DNA of 64,000 bases. Source: Micropterix aruncella (Eukaryota; Arthropoda; Insecta; Lepidoptera; Micropterigidae). The stretch covers positions 40,591,964-40,655,963 of the forward strand of contig OX155951.1 of the NCBI GenBank assembly GCA_944548615.1. The letters run 5' to 3'. The translations under genes and the position numbers were made by a program. The notes beneath the pieces are model-generated. The model was not told the DNA's origin and searched no databases. It was given only the letters and a program-made list of their open reading frames with translations. Of the stretch, positions 51,914 through 62,620 are shown in pieces; position 1 is the first letter of the stretch, and every line of letters starts with the position of its first letter.

Positions 51914-53335
51914 TCACTCCTCTTCTTCGGGAGGTGAAATTGTTGTTCTCACTTCCTCTTGGTGGGGAGAATAGATTACTGCCACTTTATGTACTGGTCT
52001 TTTGTACGACTTTCCGCGACAGCAGATCGTTACTGAACGTACTTGCTTATCGGGAGCGGTATGTACTTGCTCTATTCGCCCTCGGAGCCAAGTATTTCTG
52101 GGTAGGTCCGCGTCCACAAGGATGACTATGTCTCCTATCTGGACGGGTTTTACCGCGTCGTGCCATTTTGGTCTCGTCGCCAGCGTCGGGAGATATTCGC
52201 GTACGAATCTCGACCAAAAATGGTTTGCCATTATTTGGGCTTTTTGCCACTGTTTTTTGAGGCAAAGATTGTCGTTGTCAATTACGCCTATGTTGAGTCG
52301 ACCTGATGACGAACCAATCAAGAAGTGATTTGGTGTAAGACTTTCGTCGTCTTGGCTGTCGAGTGAAACATGGGTTAACGGGCGAGAATTTACCGAATGT
52401 TCAGCCTCTGCCATTAACGTTAATAATGTCTCGTCGCGAGGAGCTTTTTCCTTTAAAGTGATGGAGAGAGCTTTTTTTATGGATTGAATCAACCTCTCAT
52501 AAAAACCTCCCATATGAGGGGCTGTCGGAGTGTTGAATCTCCATTCTATTTGCTTCATAGCGCATTGTGAACTTACGTCATCAAAATTGACATCTTGCAG
52601 TGCCCGTTTCAACTCGTTATTGCTCCCGTGAAAGTTCGTTCCGTTATCGGAAAATATTACGGACGGTGTCCCTCTGCGTGCGCATAGTCGCTTTATTGCC
52701 ATCATTGTGCTGTCCGTTGATAGTGAATGGACGATTTCTATGTGGACGGCTCGACTACTCATACAACAGAAAAGCATACCGTACCGTTTTTCCCGGTGTC
52801 TTCCAACGGTGACTTCTATCGGCCCGAATATGTCGGCTCCGATATTGGTGAACGGTCGTATGTGATGAGCCAATCTGATGTCCGGTAAGACCGCCATTTT
52901 GGGTGGAATTGGCTTCGCTCTGTCAATCTGACATTTTCGGCAGTCGCGAGTGATTTTTCGAATCGCTCCCCGGAGTCGCAATACCCAATAACGCTGTCGT
53001 AGTTCATTACAAACCCATTCACGGCCTTTGTGACCGGCTTGCTCGTGCTGCCATTTCATCAACAACTGGGTGTAATGACTACGCGCGTCCAGTATTGCGG
53101 GTTGTTTTACCTCGGGGGCGACACCGGCTAAATTTTGTATGCGACCGCCTACTCGCAGGATCCTATTCGTATCCAGGTACGCATTTAGGTTTCTTATCCT
53201 GCTGTTTTTTGGTAATTCTTTATTAATTTTTAATAATGAAATTTCCTCGCTGAAATCTTGTTGCTGCGAAACCCGAATCAGGTAGAGGTCCGCGTAAGCA
53301 AGTTCTTGTGGGGTTAAATGTTTTGTTTTTTTCGC
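51914..53335 (-). CDS. BEL-2 copy II integrase
   Basis: The longest frame, 51,914-53,065 (383 residues), starts at a TTG, so it is the 3' part of a polyprotein. Counting from there: zinc domain H7, H12, C42, C45; catalytic D78 (GADIFGP), D140 (FSDNGTN) and E190 (GGFYERL); BEL C-terminal domain to the end. All key integrase residues are present. It is cut from the upstream frame by an extra T in a T run at about 53,325-53,332. Integrase would insert the DNA copy with a 5-bp stagger, matching the tatat duplication. Confidence 0.9.
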   Translation of the reverse strand, partial: AKKTKHLTPQELAYADLYLIRVSQQQDFSEEISLLKINKELPKNSRIRNLNAYLDTNRILRVGGRIQNLAGVAPEVKQPAILDARSHYTQLLMKWQHEQAGHKGREWVCNELRQRYWVLRLRGAIRKITRDCRKCQIDRAKPIPPKMAVLPDIRLAHHIRPFTNIGADIFGPIEVTVGRHREKRYGMLFCCMSSRAVHIEIVHSLSTDSTMMAIKRLCARRGTPSVIFSDNGTNFHGSNNELKRALQDVNFDDVSSQCAMKQIEWRFNTPTAPHMGGFYERLIQSIKKALSITLKEKAPRDETLLTLMAEAEHSVNSRPLTHVSLDSQDDESLTPNHFLIGSSSGRLNIGVIDNDNLCLKKQWQKAQIMANHFWSRFVREYLPTLATRPKWHDAVKPVQIGDIVILVDADLPRNTWLRGRIEQVHTAPDKQVRSVTICCRGKSYKRPVHKVAVIYSPHQEEVRTTISPPEEEE

Positions 53336-54905
53336 CGCTGCGTTTGCAGCGTTGTACGAATCGAAATATCCATGCTACTGTACGACGTAACCGTTCTAGG
53401 CATGAGAATCGTTTTGTCTCGATTAGTGAAATAGTTTTTATCGAGGTCATTATGTTTACCGGTCGACGTTCTTCGTCCTGACCGTATTCTGACGATGGAG
53501 GTTCATCGGACGCGGTTGATTCCCCTGGATTTAATTTCGATACATATTCTTTTTTAACAAAATTATTTTTTATGTCGCATTTTTGAGTGGCTAACGGCTG
53601 GTTGTTAAGCAACTTATTCTCTGTGGAATTTGACCGTTCTTTCGCCATCTCGCAACTGTCTGGCAACGTTACCTGGTCGCTTTTCCGTAGCAGACCGGTG
53701 CTCCAACGATTGCCTTCTTGTTTTTGCGTGTCGTGGACAAGCATTTCGGATCGCGCGTTCGTAACGGCTTTAGGGGCGCGTATGTGCGTTCCTACTTCTT
53801 TTAATTTGACATATGGATGGATGATGTCGTCCATCCTTTGGTTTGAGCCCGCATTCCGTAAGTGGTTTACGGTGCGGCAAGTAGACAAATCACCGCCCCC
53901 CCCTCCCCCTAATGTCCAACCAAGTCGGCAATAGGTCGCTATCGGAGCTTTCGGGGGACCGGTTTTTATCGTTCTGGGAATGATTAGATCATAGTGATCT
54001 ATTCCTATTAGAATTTGCGGTGCTCCTTCAAAGTCGCAAAACGGTATGTCGGCTAAATGAGGCCATTTAATTAGCATGGATTTAGCACAGAATTTTTGTG
54101 CTGGTAAATCCAGCTGTTTTATGGTCCTGGCGTTACGCAAATCATAATATTTTTTACCTTTCAGCGGTCGGATCTTACAGTCTATTCGCTGCGTTGTCGC
54201 GTTCGCAACTGACATGCCCGAGGCGCCTACTAAATTTAAGGGGCTAATTTCCCCGTGTACTCCTATTTTATCCGTTATGCTCTGATCTATTAATGTGATT
54301 GAAGATCCTTCATCGCATAACGCTAGCGCTTTTATAACGCCTTTCGGCCCCCGTAGTTCCACGGGCGCTACCCTTAGAATCATTTTTTCCGATCCATCCC
54401 AAGTATTAGCTACTGTATTAGGGGTATTTTGGTCGTCGTTTGAGGGCTGATTTTTTATCGCGGCATTATTTTTATGTAATAATTTGTGGTGAGGCCACTT
54501 ACAACCTTCTATCCCACACGGCTTTTTTACGCTACATTGCGCTTGGCGGTGGTCTTTTCTAAAACACCGTGTGCATAAGCGTTTTTCCTTAACCCATGTC
54601 CAACGTTGATTTATTGTCATTTTTTCTATTTCGCGGCATTTAGGGGTTAGATGATTGTTTCGCCCGCACTTTAGGCAGGCGTCTGTCGACTCCTGAGTGT
54701 CTGTAGCAAAAACTCTTTTTTTGCTCGGCATCTCGGATCGATTGTTATTATACTTATTTTTTGAATAATCTTTTACGGGATCTTCTTGAGAGGCGGCGTC
54801 TATTATTGTCTCTAACCAGTTTCCGTAATCTAAAAGAGTAGGATGCGGTCCATGGCCGGCGGAGTACCACTGTAACCGCAAATGTTGTGGCAACTTCATC
54901 ACTAA
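53223..54905 (-). CDS. BEL-2 copy II gag C-terminus, protease and RT-less linker
   Basis: 559 residues from the LINE junction: end of gag (KLPQHLRLQWYS), CCHC knuckles C76-C79-H84-C89 and C110-C113-H118-C123, then aspartic protease D197-E-G-S. After a Gly run (the C run at 53,897-53,904) comes the pre-RT segment. Reverse transcriptase and RNase H, normally about 700 residues, are absent. The frame moves directly to KRFSCLERLRRTVAWIFRFV. It runs out of frame near 53,330. The first codon is not a true start. Confidence 0.88.
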   Translation of the reverse strand, partial: LVMKLPQHLRLQWYSAGHGPHPTLLDYGNWLETIIDAASQEDPVKDYSKNKYNNNRSEMPSKKRVFATDTQESTDACLKCGRNNHLTPKCREIEKMTINQRWTWVKEKRLCTRCFRKDHRQAQCSVKKPCGIEGCKWPHHKLLHKNNAAIKNQPSNDDQNTPNTVANTWDGSEKMILRVAPVELRGPKGVIKALALCDEGSSITLIDQSITDKIGVHGEISPLNLVGASGMSVANATTQRIDCKIRPLKGKKYYDLRNARTIKQLDLPAQKFCAKSMLIKWPHLADIPFCDFEGAPQILIGIDHYDLIIPRTIKTGPPKAPIATYCRLGWTLGGGGGGDLSTCRTVNHLRNAGSNQRMDDIIHPYVKLKEVGTHIRAPKAVTNARSEMLVHDTQKQEGNRWSTGLLRKSDQVTLPDSCEMAKERSNSTENKLLNNQPLATQKCDIKNNFVKKEYVSKLNPGESTASDEPPSSEYGQDEERRPVNIMTSIKTISLIETKRFSCLERLRRTVAWIFRFVQRCKRSGEKNKTFNPTRTCLRGPLPDSGFAATRFQRGNFIIKN

Positions 54906-55404
54906 TTTTATTTTTTTTTTATTTTATAAAAATTATCCAAAAACAATACAATTGATTTTTGCGAAGCAGATAAGATTGCATTTGTGTGGATTTTATCCCC
55001 CCACTAGATTGTATATCTGTTCTGGGGTGATAGTATTTAAGACTTTAATCATAGTGACTTCACTTTCTTTCTTTTTTTCTGTTTTTTTTTTTTTTTTCTC
55101 ATTCATTCCGATCGCTCATTCATTCTTATAAACTTTAAGGTTATTATAATTATATAAATGTGTATATAGATAAAGAACTAATATTAAATAAAGAAAAAGA
55201 ACATATTTAAGTTTATAGATAAGTTAAATAAATAAATATATAGATATATATAGATATAACTAAATTGACCACTAAATTAAGTTAAGTAGCCTAAAAAGGT
55301 TTCTTAATTGTGCACATATACTTGTGAATTTAATTAATTAATATAATATTATCATTTTTTATTTTTTTTTTAAACATAATCAACCGAAAAAATATTTTTC
55401 TTAT

Positions 55405-56445
55405 CAAGTATCAGGTGACAGATATGGACCGAAGTTTGATCCCTCAAATTATCGACCGATACCAGTACCCGATGCTTTAGCAAAAATTTTGGAAAAATAG
55501 TAATTACACAACTCTGTAATCATCTAGAAACCAATCACATGTCATCCGAAAACCAATACGGCTTCAGATAGAAAAATGGGAAACACAAGATGCAGTACTA
55601 AAAATGTCAGAGCATAACACTAGGTATGTAGACGCCAACAAAAAGTGTATTACTGTACTTCCCGACCCCGCGCAAGCCCCCGACACAGTATCCCATGAAA
55701 TGCTCCCAATGAAACTTGGGAAATATGGCATCACAGGTATCGAACTAAACTGGTTTCGCAGCTGTATTGGATCCCGAAAACAGCGTACCCGGGCAGGCGA
55801 TTCCCCCAGTAATAGTCTCCACAATAATCATGGGGTCCCACAAGGAAGCACTCCTGGACCAACTCCCCTCCCACTCTACACAAATGGGCTCCGTGAAATG
55901 GACGTTGACGCAGATATATTATCCCACGCCGACGATACTGCCCTCCCACTCGAATCGAATAGTTGGGAAAGTGTATGCAACAAGGCAGCTGCCGCAATGA
56001 AAAGTGTCAAGGGCTGGCCTGACCACAATCTGTCAACGCCGAAACGTAGATAAAACAAGCTTGTAGCCTTCAGCATAGATGCTCGTCAGCAACCTCCACA
56101 AAATTTATAACCTAGTCCTACACGAAAGCGACAGTCTTGATTGTAACTGTGCACAAATTTGAGCGTGTGCATTTTGTAGAGTACCTAGGTGTTCATGTCG
56201 AATAAACATCTCCGGTGGCAAATACATATCGAAAAGGTCGCCGAAAAGGTCCGTAAAGCAATATATATTCTCAGGAGTAGCAGAAATGTTTCAGATATGA
56301 AAACTATGAGATCCATACACTATGCCCTGGCACAGTCACTGATGATACATGGCAATATCGAATAAGGCGGCGCGGCCATACTGCACCTAGACCCACCAAT
56401 AAAAGCCCAAAGAGGTAAATAGATAAATAAATAAATAGATGTGAC
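55405..56445 (+). pseudogene. Older inverted LINE reverse transcriptase relic (copy II)
   Basis: Plus-strand RT pieces with stops: SNYRPIPV, NQYGFR, DTVSHEMLPMKLGKYGI, NHGVPQGSTPGP and HADDTALP. It is more decayed than the minus-strand LINE and distantly related to it. It ends near HLDPPIKAQR in a TAAATAAATAAA tract next to the minus LINE's stop. Confidence 0.82.
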
Positions 56446-56454
56446 AAATACGGC

Positions 56455-57717
56455 CTAGGTCAGGATGTGAGTCACCATTTCTTCGCACTGGCTTCTACCT
56501 TTCGTCATGAGCCACTTAAAAATATATTTCTTCAGAGTCAATTTACTAATTGAACTCTGCACTTTAGCCTTCCCCAAGGAGGAGCAGAAGGAATTATAAA
56601 GACGCGGTGCCAGAAACGCGTAATGCCTCTGTGCAAATCTCGTATTCACTCGCTGGTGGGATTGTCTATTTTTATTTCGGGTGTCATATGAGTGGTTTAG
56701 CGAAGAATGACGATCAGTGCAGCTATGGAAATGCGTAACAATATTTCTCACGTATAACTGTCTCACATCCAAGACGTCGAATGCCTTAAAAAGCTCATCG
56801 GACGGATATAAATAATGCTTCCTATTAATGACGCGAACTATCGCCTTTTGGGCCTTAATTAACGGGTCCAGGTGCATCCCGGCCGCACCACCCCAGCCAA
56901 TCTGTCCGTAGGACATAAGCGACTGAGCCAATGCACAATATACTGATCGTAGGGTTTTCACATCTAGCACACCTCTGAGATTTCTGAATAAATAAATAAA
57001 TTTTCTAATCCTCCCTGAAATACTATTGATATGTACATTCCATCGGAGATAAGGATCGATTTCAATTCCTAGATATTTGATGATATTGACGCGTTCTATT
57101 GTATTATGGACAATGTCTTCTTCCAAATTTAATTTAAAGGTGGGCGCTGGTTGCTGTCGAGAATCTATGCTGTAGGTCATGTATTTTGTTTTACCCACGT
57201 TCAGGGTTAGCAGGTTGCTATCCAACCAGTTTTTCACTTTTTTCAACGCATGTGTAGCCATATTGTAAACACCTTCCCAACTGGTTGAAGCAAGTATGAT
57301 GGCCGTATCATCGGCGTATGTCACGATCTCCCCCCCAGTATCAAGCTCACATAAGTCGTTTATATAGATCAGAAACAGAGTAGGTCCCAGAGTGCTACCC
57401 TGCGGGACGCCATAACTATTAGAGCACTCTTCACTGAGAGTGTCACCAACCCGAACCCGCTGTGTTCTCTCAGAAAGATAGCTGCGAAACCACTGATGTT
57501 CTCTGTCTTTGATGCCTATCTTTATTAATTTCTTAAGTAGGATTTCATGAGAGATAGTATCAAACGCCTTCGCAAGATCCAAAAATATTGCAAGACACCT
57601 TCTGCTTTTGTCTAAGTGGTTTGTAATGCATTCCGTAATGCCCAATATGGCATCATGGGTTCCTTTATTTCTCCTAAACCCAAACTGACTGTCCGATAAC
57701 AGCAAGTTTTTTTCCAG
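56455..57717 (-). pseudogene. LINE reverse transcriptase, C-terminal 60% (copy II)
   Basis: An open frame of about 420 residues: SQFGFRRNKGTHDAIL, FLDLAKAFDTISHEIL, YGVPQGSTLGPTLFLIYIND, YADDTAIILA and LNVGKTKYMTY, then thumb and C-terminal domain to HILT-stop. All RT motifs from the GFR box on are intact, including YADD. The fingers region and endonuclease are missing through 5' truncation, so it is inactive. CR1/Jockey-type. This is the younger of the two LINE pieces here. Confidence 0.9.
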
Positions 57718-59152
57718 ATTCTTTTAGCAGCGGTGGATTTGTGAGATACGCAGAATGACCCATATTTTTTAAAGCATGTACGACATTACAAACGGTAGTG
57801 CCGTACTCAACCAACTTAAATATCGAATCACTCACCAATATTTGCTGCGTACTGCGTGCTTCCTGCATGAGCGCGTCGATGCGAGCGCCAGGTCTGCCAA
57901 AACGGCGTTCCAGCGCTCTTCGGATCTCCGGGACATTGCCGGGATCCAGTAACATCGCGCGTACTGCCTCGCGCGCGGGTCCTCGCAGGCTTTGTTGTAG
58001 TCGTAGCAGATTGTCCGCGTTGGTGAATCCGCACATTGTCGACCCCTGATCGAATAGTGCGGCGTATATTGGCCACTCCTGCATGCTGCCGTCGAATTGG
58101 GGAAGGCTGCGCAGCATCTTCGCTCGGGTCTGCATCATGTAGACGTCGGGCGGGCTGCATTCTTCCTCTTTCTTCATCGTCGGGACGTCGCCGCTCGGAC
58201 GGGCGTAATTGCTCGCTCGGGCGGTGTCACTCGGTCGATTGGCGGTGGCGGCTGCGGCGTTATCGGCGATTGCTTTCGTGACGGCGCTCGCGACGGCTCG
58301 TTGTAACGCGGCGTCGCTCGCCTTTTTGTCCGTGGCGTCGTCGTCTTTTAACTGCCGCTCGTAGGAGGAGGCTCTTGGATGGGAGTTGGCGGCGGCTGCG
58401 GTGGCGGCGATCGCTTGCGCGACGGCGCTCGCGACGGCTCGTTGGAATGCGGCGTCGCTCGTTGTTTTTCCTGCGGCGTCGTCGTCCCTTAATTCCCGCT
58501 CGTTCACCCATTCCTCTGTACGTCGGGTCGTTAGTCGGCGGCTCTGTCGCTCCGCTCGGCTGTCGGCTCGGCTTATTTGGTCGTCGTCGTCCATATATAA
58601 TTCTTCCTCGACCTCTGCCTCTATCAGGAGTTTCCGTAGTTCGAGTTGTCGGTCGATCCGTTCGGATTCGATTCGGTGAGTCTCGGCTGCGAGTTTGGCG
58701 GCGGATTCCGCTGCTGCGGCTGCGGTTGCTGCGTCGGCTGCGGCTTTTTCCTGGGCGGCTTTCGCTGCTGCGGCTGCGGCTGCTGCGTCGGCTGCGGCTT
58801 TTTCCTGGGCGGCTTTCGCTGCTGCGGCTGCGGCTGCTGCGTCGGCTGCGGCTTTCTCTTGGGCGGCTTCCATCTCCGCTTCCAATTGTCGCCTCCTGAT
58901 GGTGGTGGTTGCTGATCTGGACGATCGATGACTTGTCATTGACGGCGCCCTGCTGCTGGTAGACTGTGCTCTGCTGGCTGGTCTCTCAGCGGTCGTCGTC
59001 TTAATTGTAGATCTTGCGGCATCTTGTTGATCGGCTCGTAGTTCTTGCCTGTGAGCGTCGATCTGGCTTTAGTCGCGTGCTTTGTCCGCAATCCTTGCGC
59101 TTCTTCTAGCGCTCTCCGTCCGTTCCGCGCTCGTTTGACGCGGCGTCGACAT
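57718..59152 (-). pseudogene. gag: BEL-2 copy II gag N-terminal part
   Basis: The likely start is ATG at 59,152. The frame meets TAA at 59,069-59,071 (codon 28) and then stays open from there to the LINE junction; the first ATG after the stop is 58,939. The N-terminus is a predicted coiled coil: three tandem 18-residue Ala-rich units (54-bp DNA repeat, about 58,700-58,870), then KLAAETHRIESERIDRQLE-like heptads, then two related blocks of about 50 residues each containing QRAVASAV. The Pao gag domain follows with LRSLPQFDGSMQEWPIYAAL. The LINE cuts gag after PPLLKE. Confidence 0.85.
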
Positions 59153-59256
59153 TTCGGAGATTCTTCAAATTTTTGTAAAAAATTAAAAATTATTTTTTAT
59201 TATTTTTTATCTCGATGGACCTGCTTTCTGCTTAAGGTCCTGATTTCCTATCCCGT

Positions 59257-59268
59257 CTCGAAGGACCA
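59257..59268 (-). promoter_or_regulatory. Primer-binding site of copy II (tRNA-Tyr-like)
   Basis: Minus strand TGGTCCTTCGAG, separated from the LTR by TCT. It matches the complement of the animal tRNA-Tyr acceptor end as I recall it, over 12 bases. Confidence 0.75.
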
Positions 59269-59271
59269 AGA

Positions 59272-60493
59272 TGTGGAGGCTTTCCAAGTGTGGGGCTTTC
59301 CCACGTGTGGCCTACAAACAGATTCAACCCTCCGGGTTGTAAGGCTAAAGGTGACGTCGGGCGGCGTTTTCGAAATCCTCTTCTTTAACGTCGCTCGGGT
59401 CGTGTCTAAATCCGCTGTAGGTAGTATTTCCGGGACTTGCACTCGAGGTTTGTATTGTTAATAAAAAATAATAATTTTGACGTTTTTAAAAGCTTCTAAG
59501 CCATTAAAGATTTTTATTTACTTTAAAAATGAAGTATATTACACTAGTTACGAATTTACAAAGCACGCTCGAAAAATGGCCTGTCGCAAGGCACGCTAAC
59601 AATGATCTCCAAGACACGCTCGAAAAATGATCTGATCCGGTGTCGGCGGGCGCCTTCCATTATATAGGTAAGACCGCCGCCGTCGGCCGCTTGGTGGGGG
59701 AGGTTCGTTCCCCGCCCGCACGCGGTTGTCGGCCGGCGTACTATTGTATGCCGTTTTGTGAAGTTTAATATAATATTATTGCCTTCTATTTTACTAAAGC
59801 TAAGGGTGTACATACGACCTTAAACTCTAACTTATATTAACTTATGATTATTTTACATTTATCTTTTAATAATCATAATTTATTGCTATGTCCTATTTTA
59901 GGTAGAATTTACATATATTCACCAGTTATTGGCCGATTTGGCTCGGACAAAGTCTAAAAATTAAATTATATTATTCTAAACATTTTAGATATTTTTATGG
60001 CAGCAATTTTGTGGATTTTTGTGATCCAATATTTAAGCTGGCGCTTTCCAAAATATGAGTCATTCTTTGTACCTACCTGGCTGGCGGGAAGGGTCGATTT
60101 TACAATCGGCGGCGGGGTTGCTTAATCCTTTTTGCCGGCGGTTTATTTAGGGTGGGTTTTTATTACCCTTTTTAAATGCACGTGCTGGGATATTTCCGAC
60201 GTTTCCTTTGTTTGCGAGCGAGGTTTGTTTTCGGGTTGACGTGTAATTTCGAAATTTTTGGCGTTTCGCTTGTAAATATTCCACTTTTAGTTTAAAAACC
60301 ATTAGCCCCCGCTTTTAGTGGAGCTAATCCGGGTATACCGATGTTGTGTGCTAAGTGCACTTACTGCCATAAATAATATTTGTTGGTTGGGGATTTTTGA
60401 TGCGCTCGGAATTTTAGGCATGACGACACAATATTTGTTGTGATGTTTATCATCATCATGCCTGCCCGATATTTCATCTTTCTTCCCGCAACA
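59272..60493 (-). repeat. BEL-2 LTR 3 (5' LTR of copy II)
   Basis: 1,222 bp, differing from the others by CCATTATATAGG against CCAATATATAGG near 59,660. It is followed outside by the tatat target duplication. Confidence 0.95.
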
Positions 60494-60498
60494 TATAT

Positions 60499-60860
60499 AT
60501 AGGTACTTTTTTAACAAAATTGAGAAGATACCTACAAAATCGGATTATACATAGAAGATGAACTAACGATTTATGATATGTAATATGATACCTTATAAAG
60601 AGGTATATACAGATTTATACTTGTATATAATATAGCCAAACCACAGTAGAATATCTCGAAAAGTTTTGTAGCAATTAATTTTCTACAGGAAATTTAATTT
60701 TTTACGTTGGATTTTCGATTAAATTAGTAAAAATATTCATCTTTACTATATAATTGTTTATTAAATGTGTCAATTTCACTTTGATAGGTTTTTTTTAGTA
60801 TAAGTATTGCAAATCTTCACATGTCTCGCTAATGTATTCTGTTTTTATTCAAGTACCAAA
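60499..60860. other. AT-rich flank
   Basis: No feature is recognised; this is the original insertion-site flank. Confidence 0.5.
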
Positions 60861-61094
60861 TATAAAAACCAATTTACCGCGTGAATTTTGTAGCACCCGA
60901 CGTTTCTTCGATGTTGCAACCGCCGTTGTCCAGGGTAAACTGAAGCGCCGTCAATCCACTGCGCAGATTATTATGGTGGTGGTGGGGCGTCGGATGCTAC
61001 AATATCCGGGCGTCGGATGCTAATATATTGCTACGCAAGTCGGGTTCTACAAAAACTTCGGGTGCTACGAAATTCACGCGGTAAATTCATATCA
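60861..61094 (+). repeat. Fold-back repeat family D, copy 5
   Basis: Both arms are present: AATTTACCGCGTGAATTTTG at the start, and GGGTGCTACGAAATTCACGC then GGTAAATTCAT at the end. The spacer contains a duplicated GGGCGTCGGATGCTA. A further piece of the family terminus (CCGCGATAGTCTTCGATTTC) sits at 61,380-61,401. Confidence 0.75.
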
Positions 61095-61464
61095 GTCAGC
61101 TCGCGGACAAGCAATATCTAAAGTAAAATATCAGCATCCCTAGATACGGGCGTTTTTCGCTCAGATATGCGATGAACTAATGGTTATGGGTTTAATTACT
61201 TTTCCTACACTATTTGTAATAATGTATACTGTCATATGTATTAATGTATACTGTATGTAATAATGTATACTGTAATGTATCATATCACATAGCCTTTCTG
61301 CAATAATCCAATTTTTTGGAATAAATAAATAATATATATGAATGGAAATTACTTTTTAAACATTTTATATTGTCATTCATCCGCGATAGTCTTCGATTTC
61401 ATAGAGTACCGATTAATCATCTCCTGTTTGGTTTTAAAATCCTTATTCAAGATTAAAAATAATT

Positions 61465-62620
61465 AATAATATTTTATTTATTTATTTATTTAAAGCAATG
61501 TACATAATAAGCAACAAGCGTAACAAATTATATTTAATATCTACACTTAAATAAAACCCACAGCAAGTTGTGTCACGCTTATAGTGAAGATCGGTCCCAT
61601 GTCGCCCAACTAAGTATGAACACTTGTTCTAGGGCAGACATATTAAACAAATACTAGTTTAAAAAGAAAACATAATCAAAAGAAAAAAAAAGTAGTTTAA
61701 ACAAAAAGAAAAAAAAAGCGAAAATGGAAAAAAAACATTGAATTAAATAAAAATATGCATAAAAATAAAATATGTAAATATATAATTATAATAAAATAAA
61801 ACATTGAAGTAAATAGATAATTAAATACACATATCCTTCGGTCAATAATAAACTATATAGTCATAACTTTAATTATAAATAAAATTTGTAATATTTGTAA
61901 GAAATAATATTTGTAATATTTGTAAGAAGAATATGTTTTACATAACAATAATAATATCTTTATTTTCAAATAAAAATAAAAATACAAAAAAGCGAAATAA
62001 CTTAATCGCATACAAATAACCAATAACAAATAACCTAATCGCATGTACAATGGTAGGTACATGACCGCGTTGAAGAAATAAAGGTTATATATTAATGAAA
62101 TTAGTGTGTGTGCATTAAATACAAATTACTATATTTAAAACTAAGAATGCCCGAGGAGGGGAAATTGGGAGAGAAAGGGAAGAACTGGTTACTTCTTAGA
62201 AGTATTACTTTTTGAGATTCTTTACCTTGATTCTATAATTGTCTATAAATCTATAAAAGGTGATTTTCGTATATTTGCTTGGAGATCACTTCAAAGTCTT
62301 GCACCATGCACACAGAAAGAGTGAGACTGGAAATCAGAATGATGACAAGGAATTTTGAGTAAAGAGGTTAAGAGGCTTTGTCAGAGGATAACGAAAGTAC
62401 GAGACCGTGGGAACTTAATGTATCAAAAAACTCGCGGATAGGACTTTGTTGATTGGGAGTACTAGATAGAGGACAGCAAGTATATAAACGTTTCTCCTTC
62501 GGCGCATTGACAAACACCACTTTAATTGTTCTCTATATTCGGACCTATGATCATACTTACGTAGACCGAAGATGAATCGTATGCATACATTTTGCAAACG
62601 TTCAAGTTTGGCTTGTCAAT
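61465..62620 (-). pseudogene. CR1/Jockey-type LINE 3' portion
   Basis: Minus-strand coding near 62,620-62,415: LERLQNVCIRFIFGLRKYDH, EYREQLKW and RRRRNVYILAVLYLVL, the conserved post-RT segment of these LINEs, followed by decayed sequence. The 3' side ends in a TTTATTTATTTATTTATTTA tract at 61,472-61,491, the expected TAAA tail. 61,500-62,280 is AT-rich and could be 3' UTR or a second insertion. Confidence 0.7.

Larger units (their letters stand above)
54906..57717 (-). mobile_element. 5'-truncated LINE insertion in copy II gag
   Basis: 2,812 bp interrupting gag between ...PPLLKE and LVMKLPQ. The minus-strand 5' end begins in the RT just before NLLLSDSQFGFRR. The 3' end is an A-rich tail (the T run at 54,906-54,920). 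Between the RT stop (56,455) and the tail lie the inverted LINE relic and about 480 bp of AT-rich DNA including a T run at about 55,083-55,097. Copy I has the same insertion. I could not define a target duplication. Confidence 0.88.
40539..60493 (-). mobile_element. Tandem BEL/Pao array: three LTRs, two internal regions (BEL-2)
   Basis: LTRs lie at 40,539-41,760, 50,662-51,883 and 59,272-60,493, each 1,222 bp. Internal regions are 41,761-50,661 (copy I) and 51,884-59,271 (copy II). The outer ends carry one shared 5-bp duplication, tatat (40,534-40,538 and 60,494-60,498). The middle LTR is flanked by internal sequence only. The copies are nearly identical apart from homopolymer indels and a 1.5-kb LINE in copy I. 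Both lack RT and RNase H. Family members are usually single two-LTR insertions, so this arose by LTR-LTR recombination or is an assembly artefact. Confidence 0.95.

Noticed and set aside
54906..57717. Twin-priming inversion to explain the two opposed RTs
   Set aside because: The two RTs are too divergent to be halves of one element, and the inverted piece is on the poly-A side rather than the 5' side.
58690..58870. CRISPR-like array in the 54-bp repeats
   Set aside because: Direct tandem coding repeats with no spacers, inside a eukaryotic gag gene.
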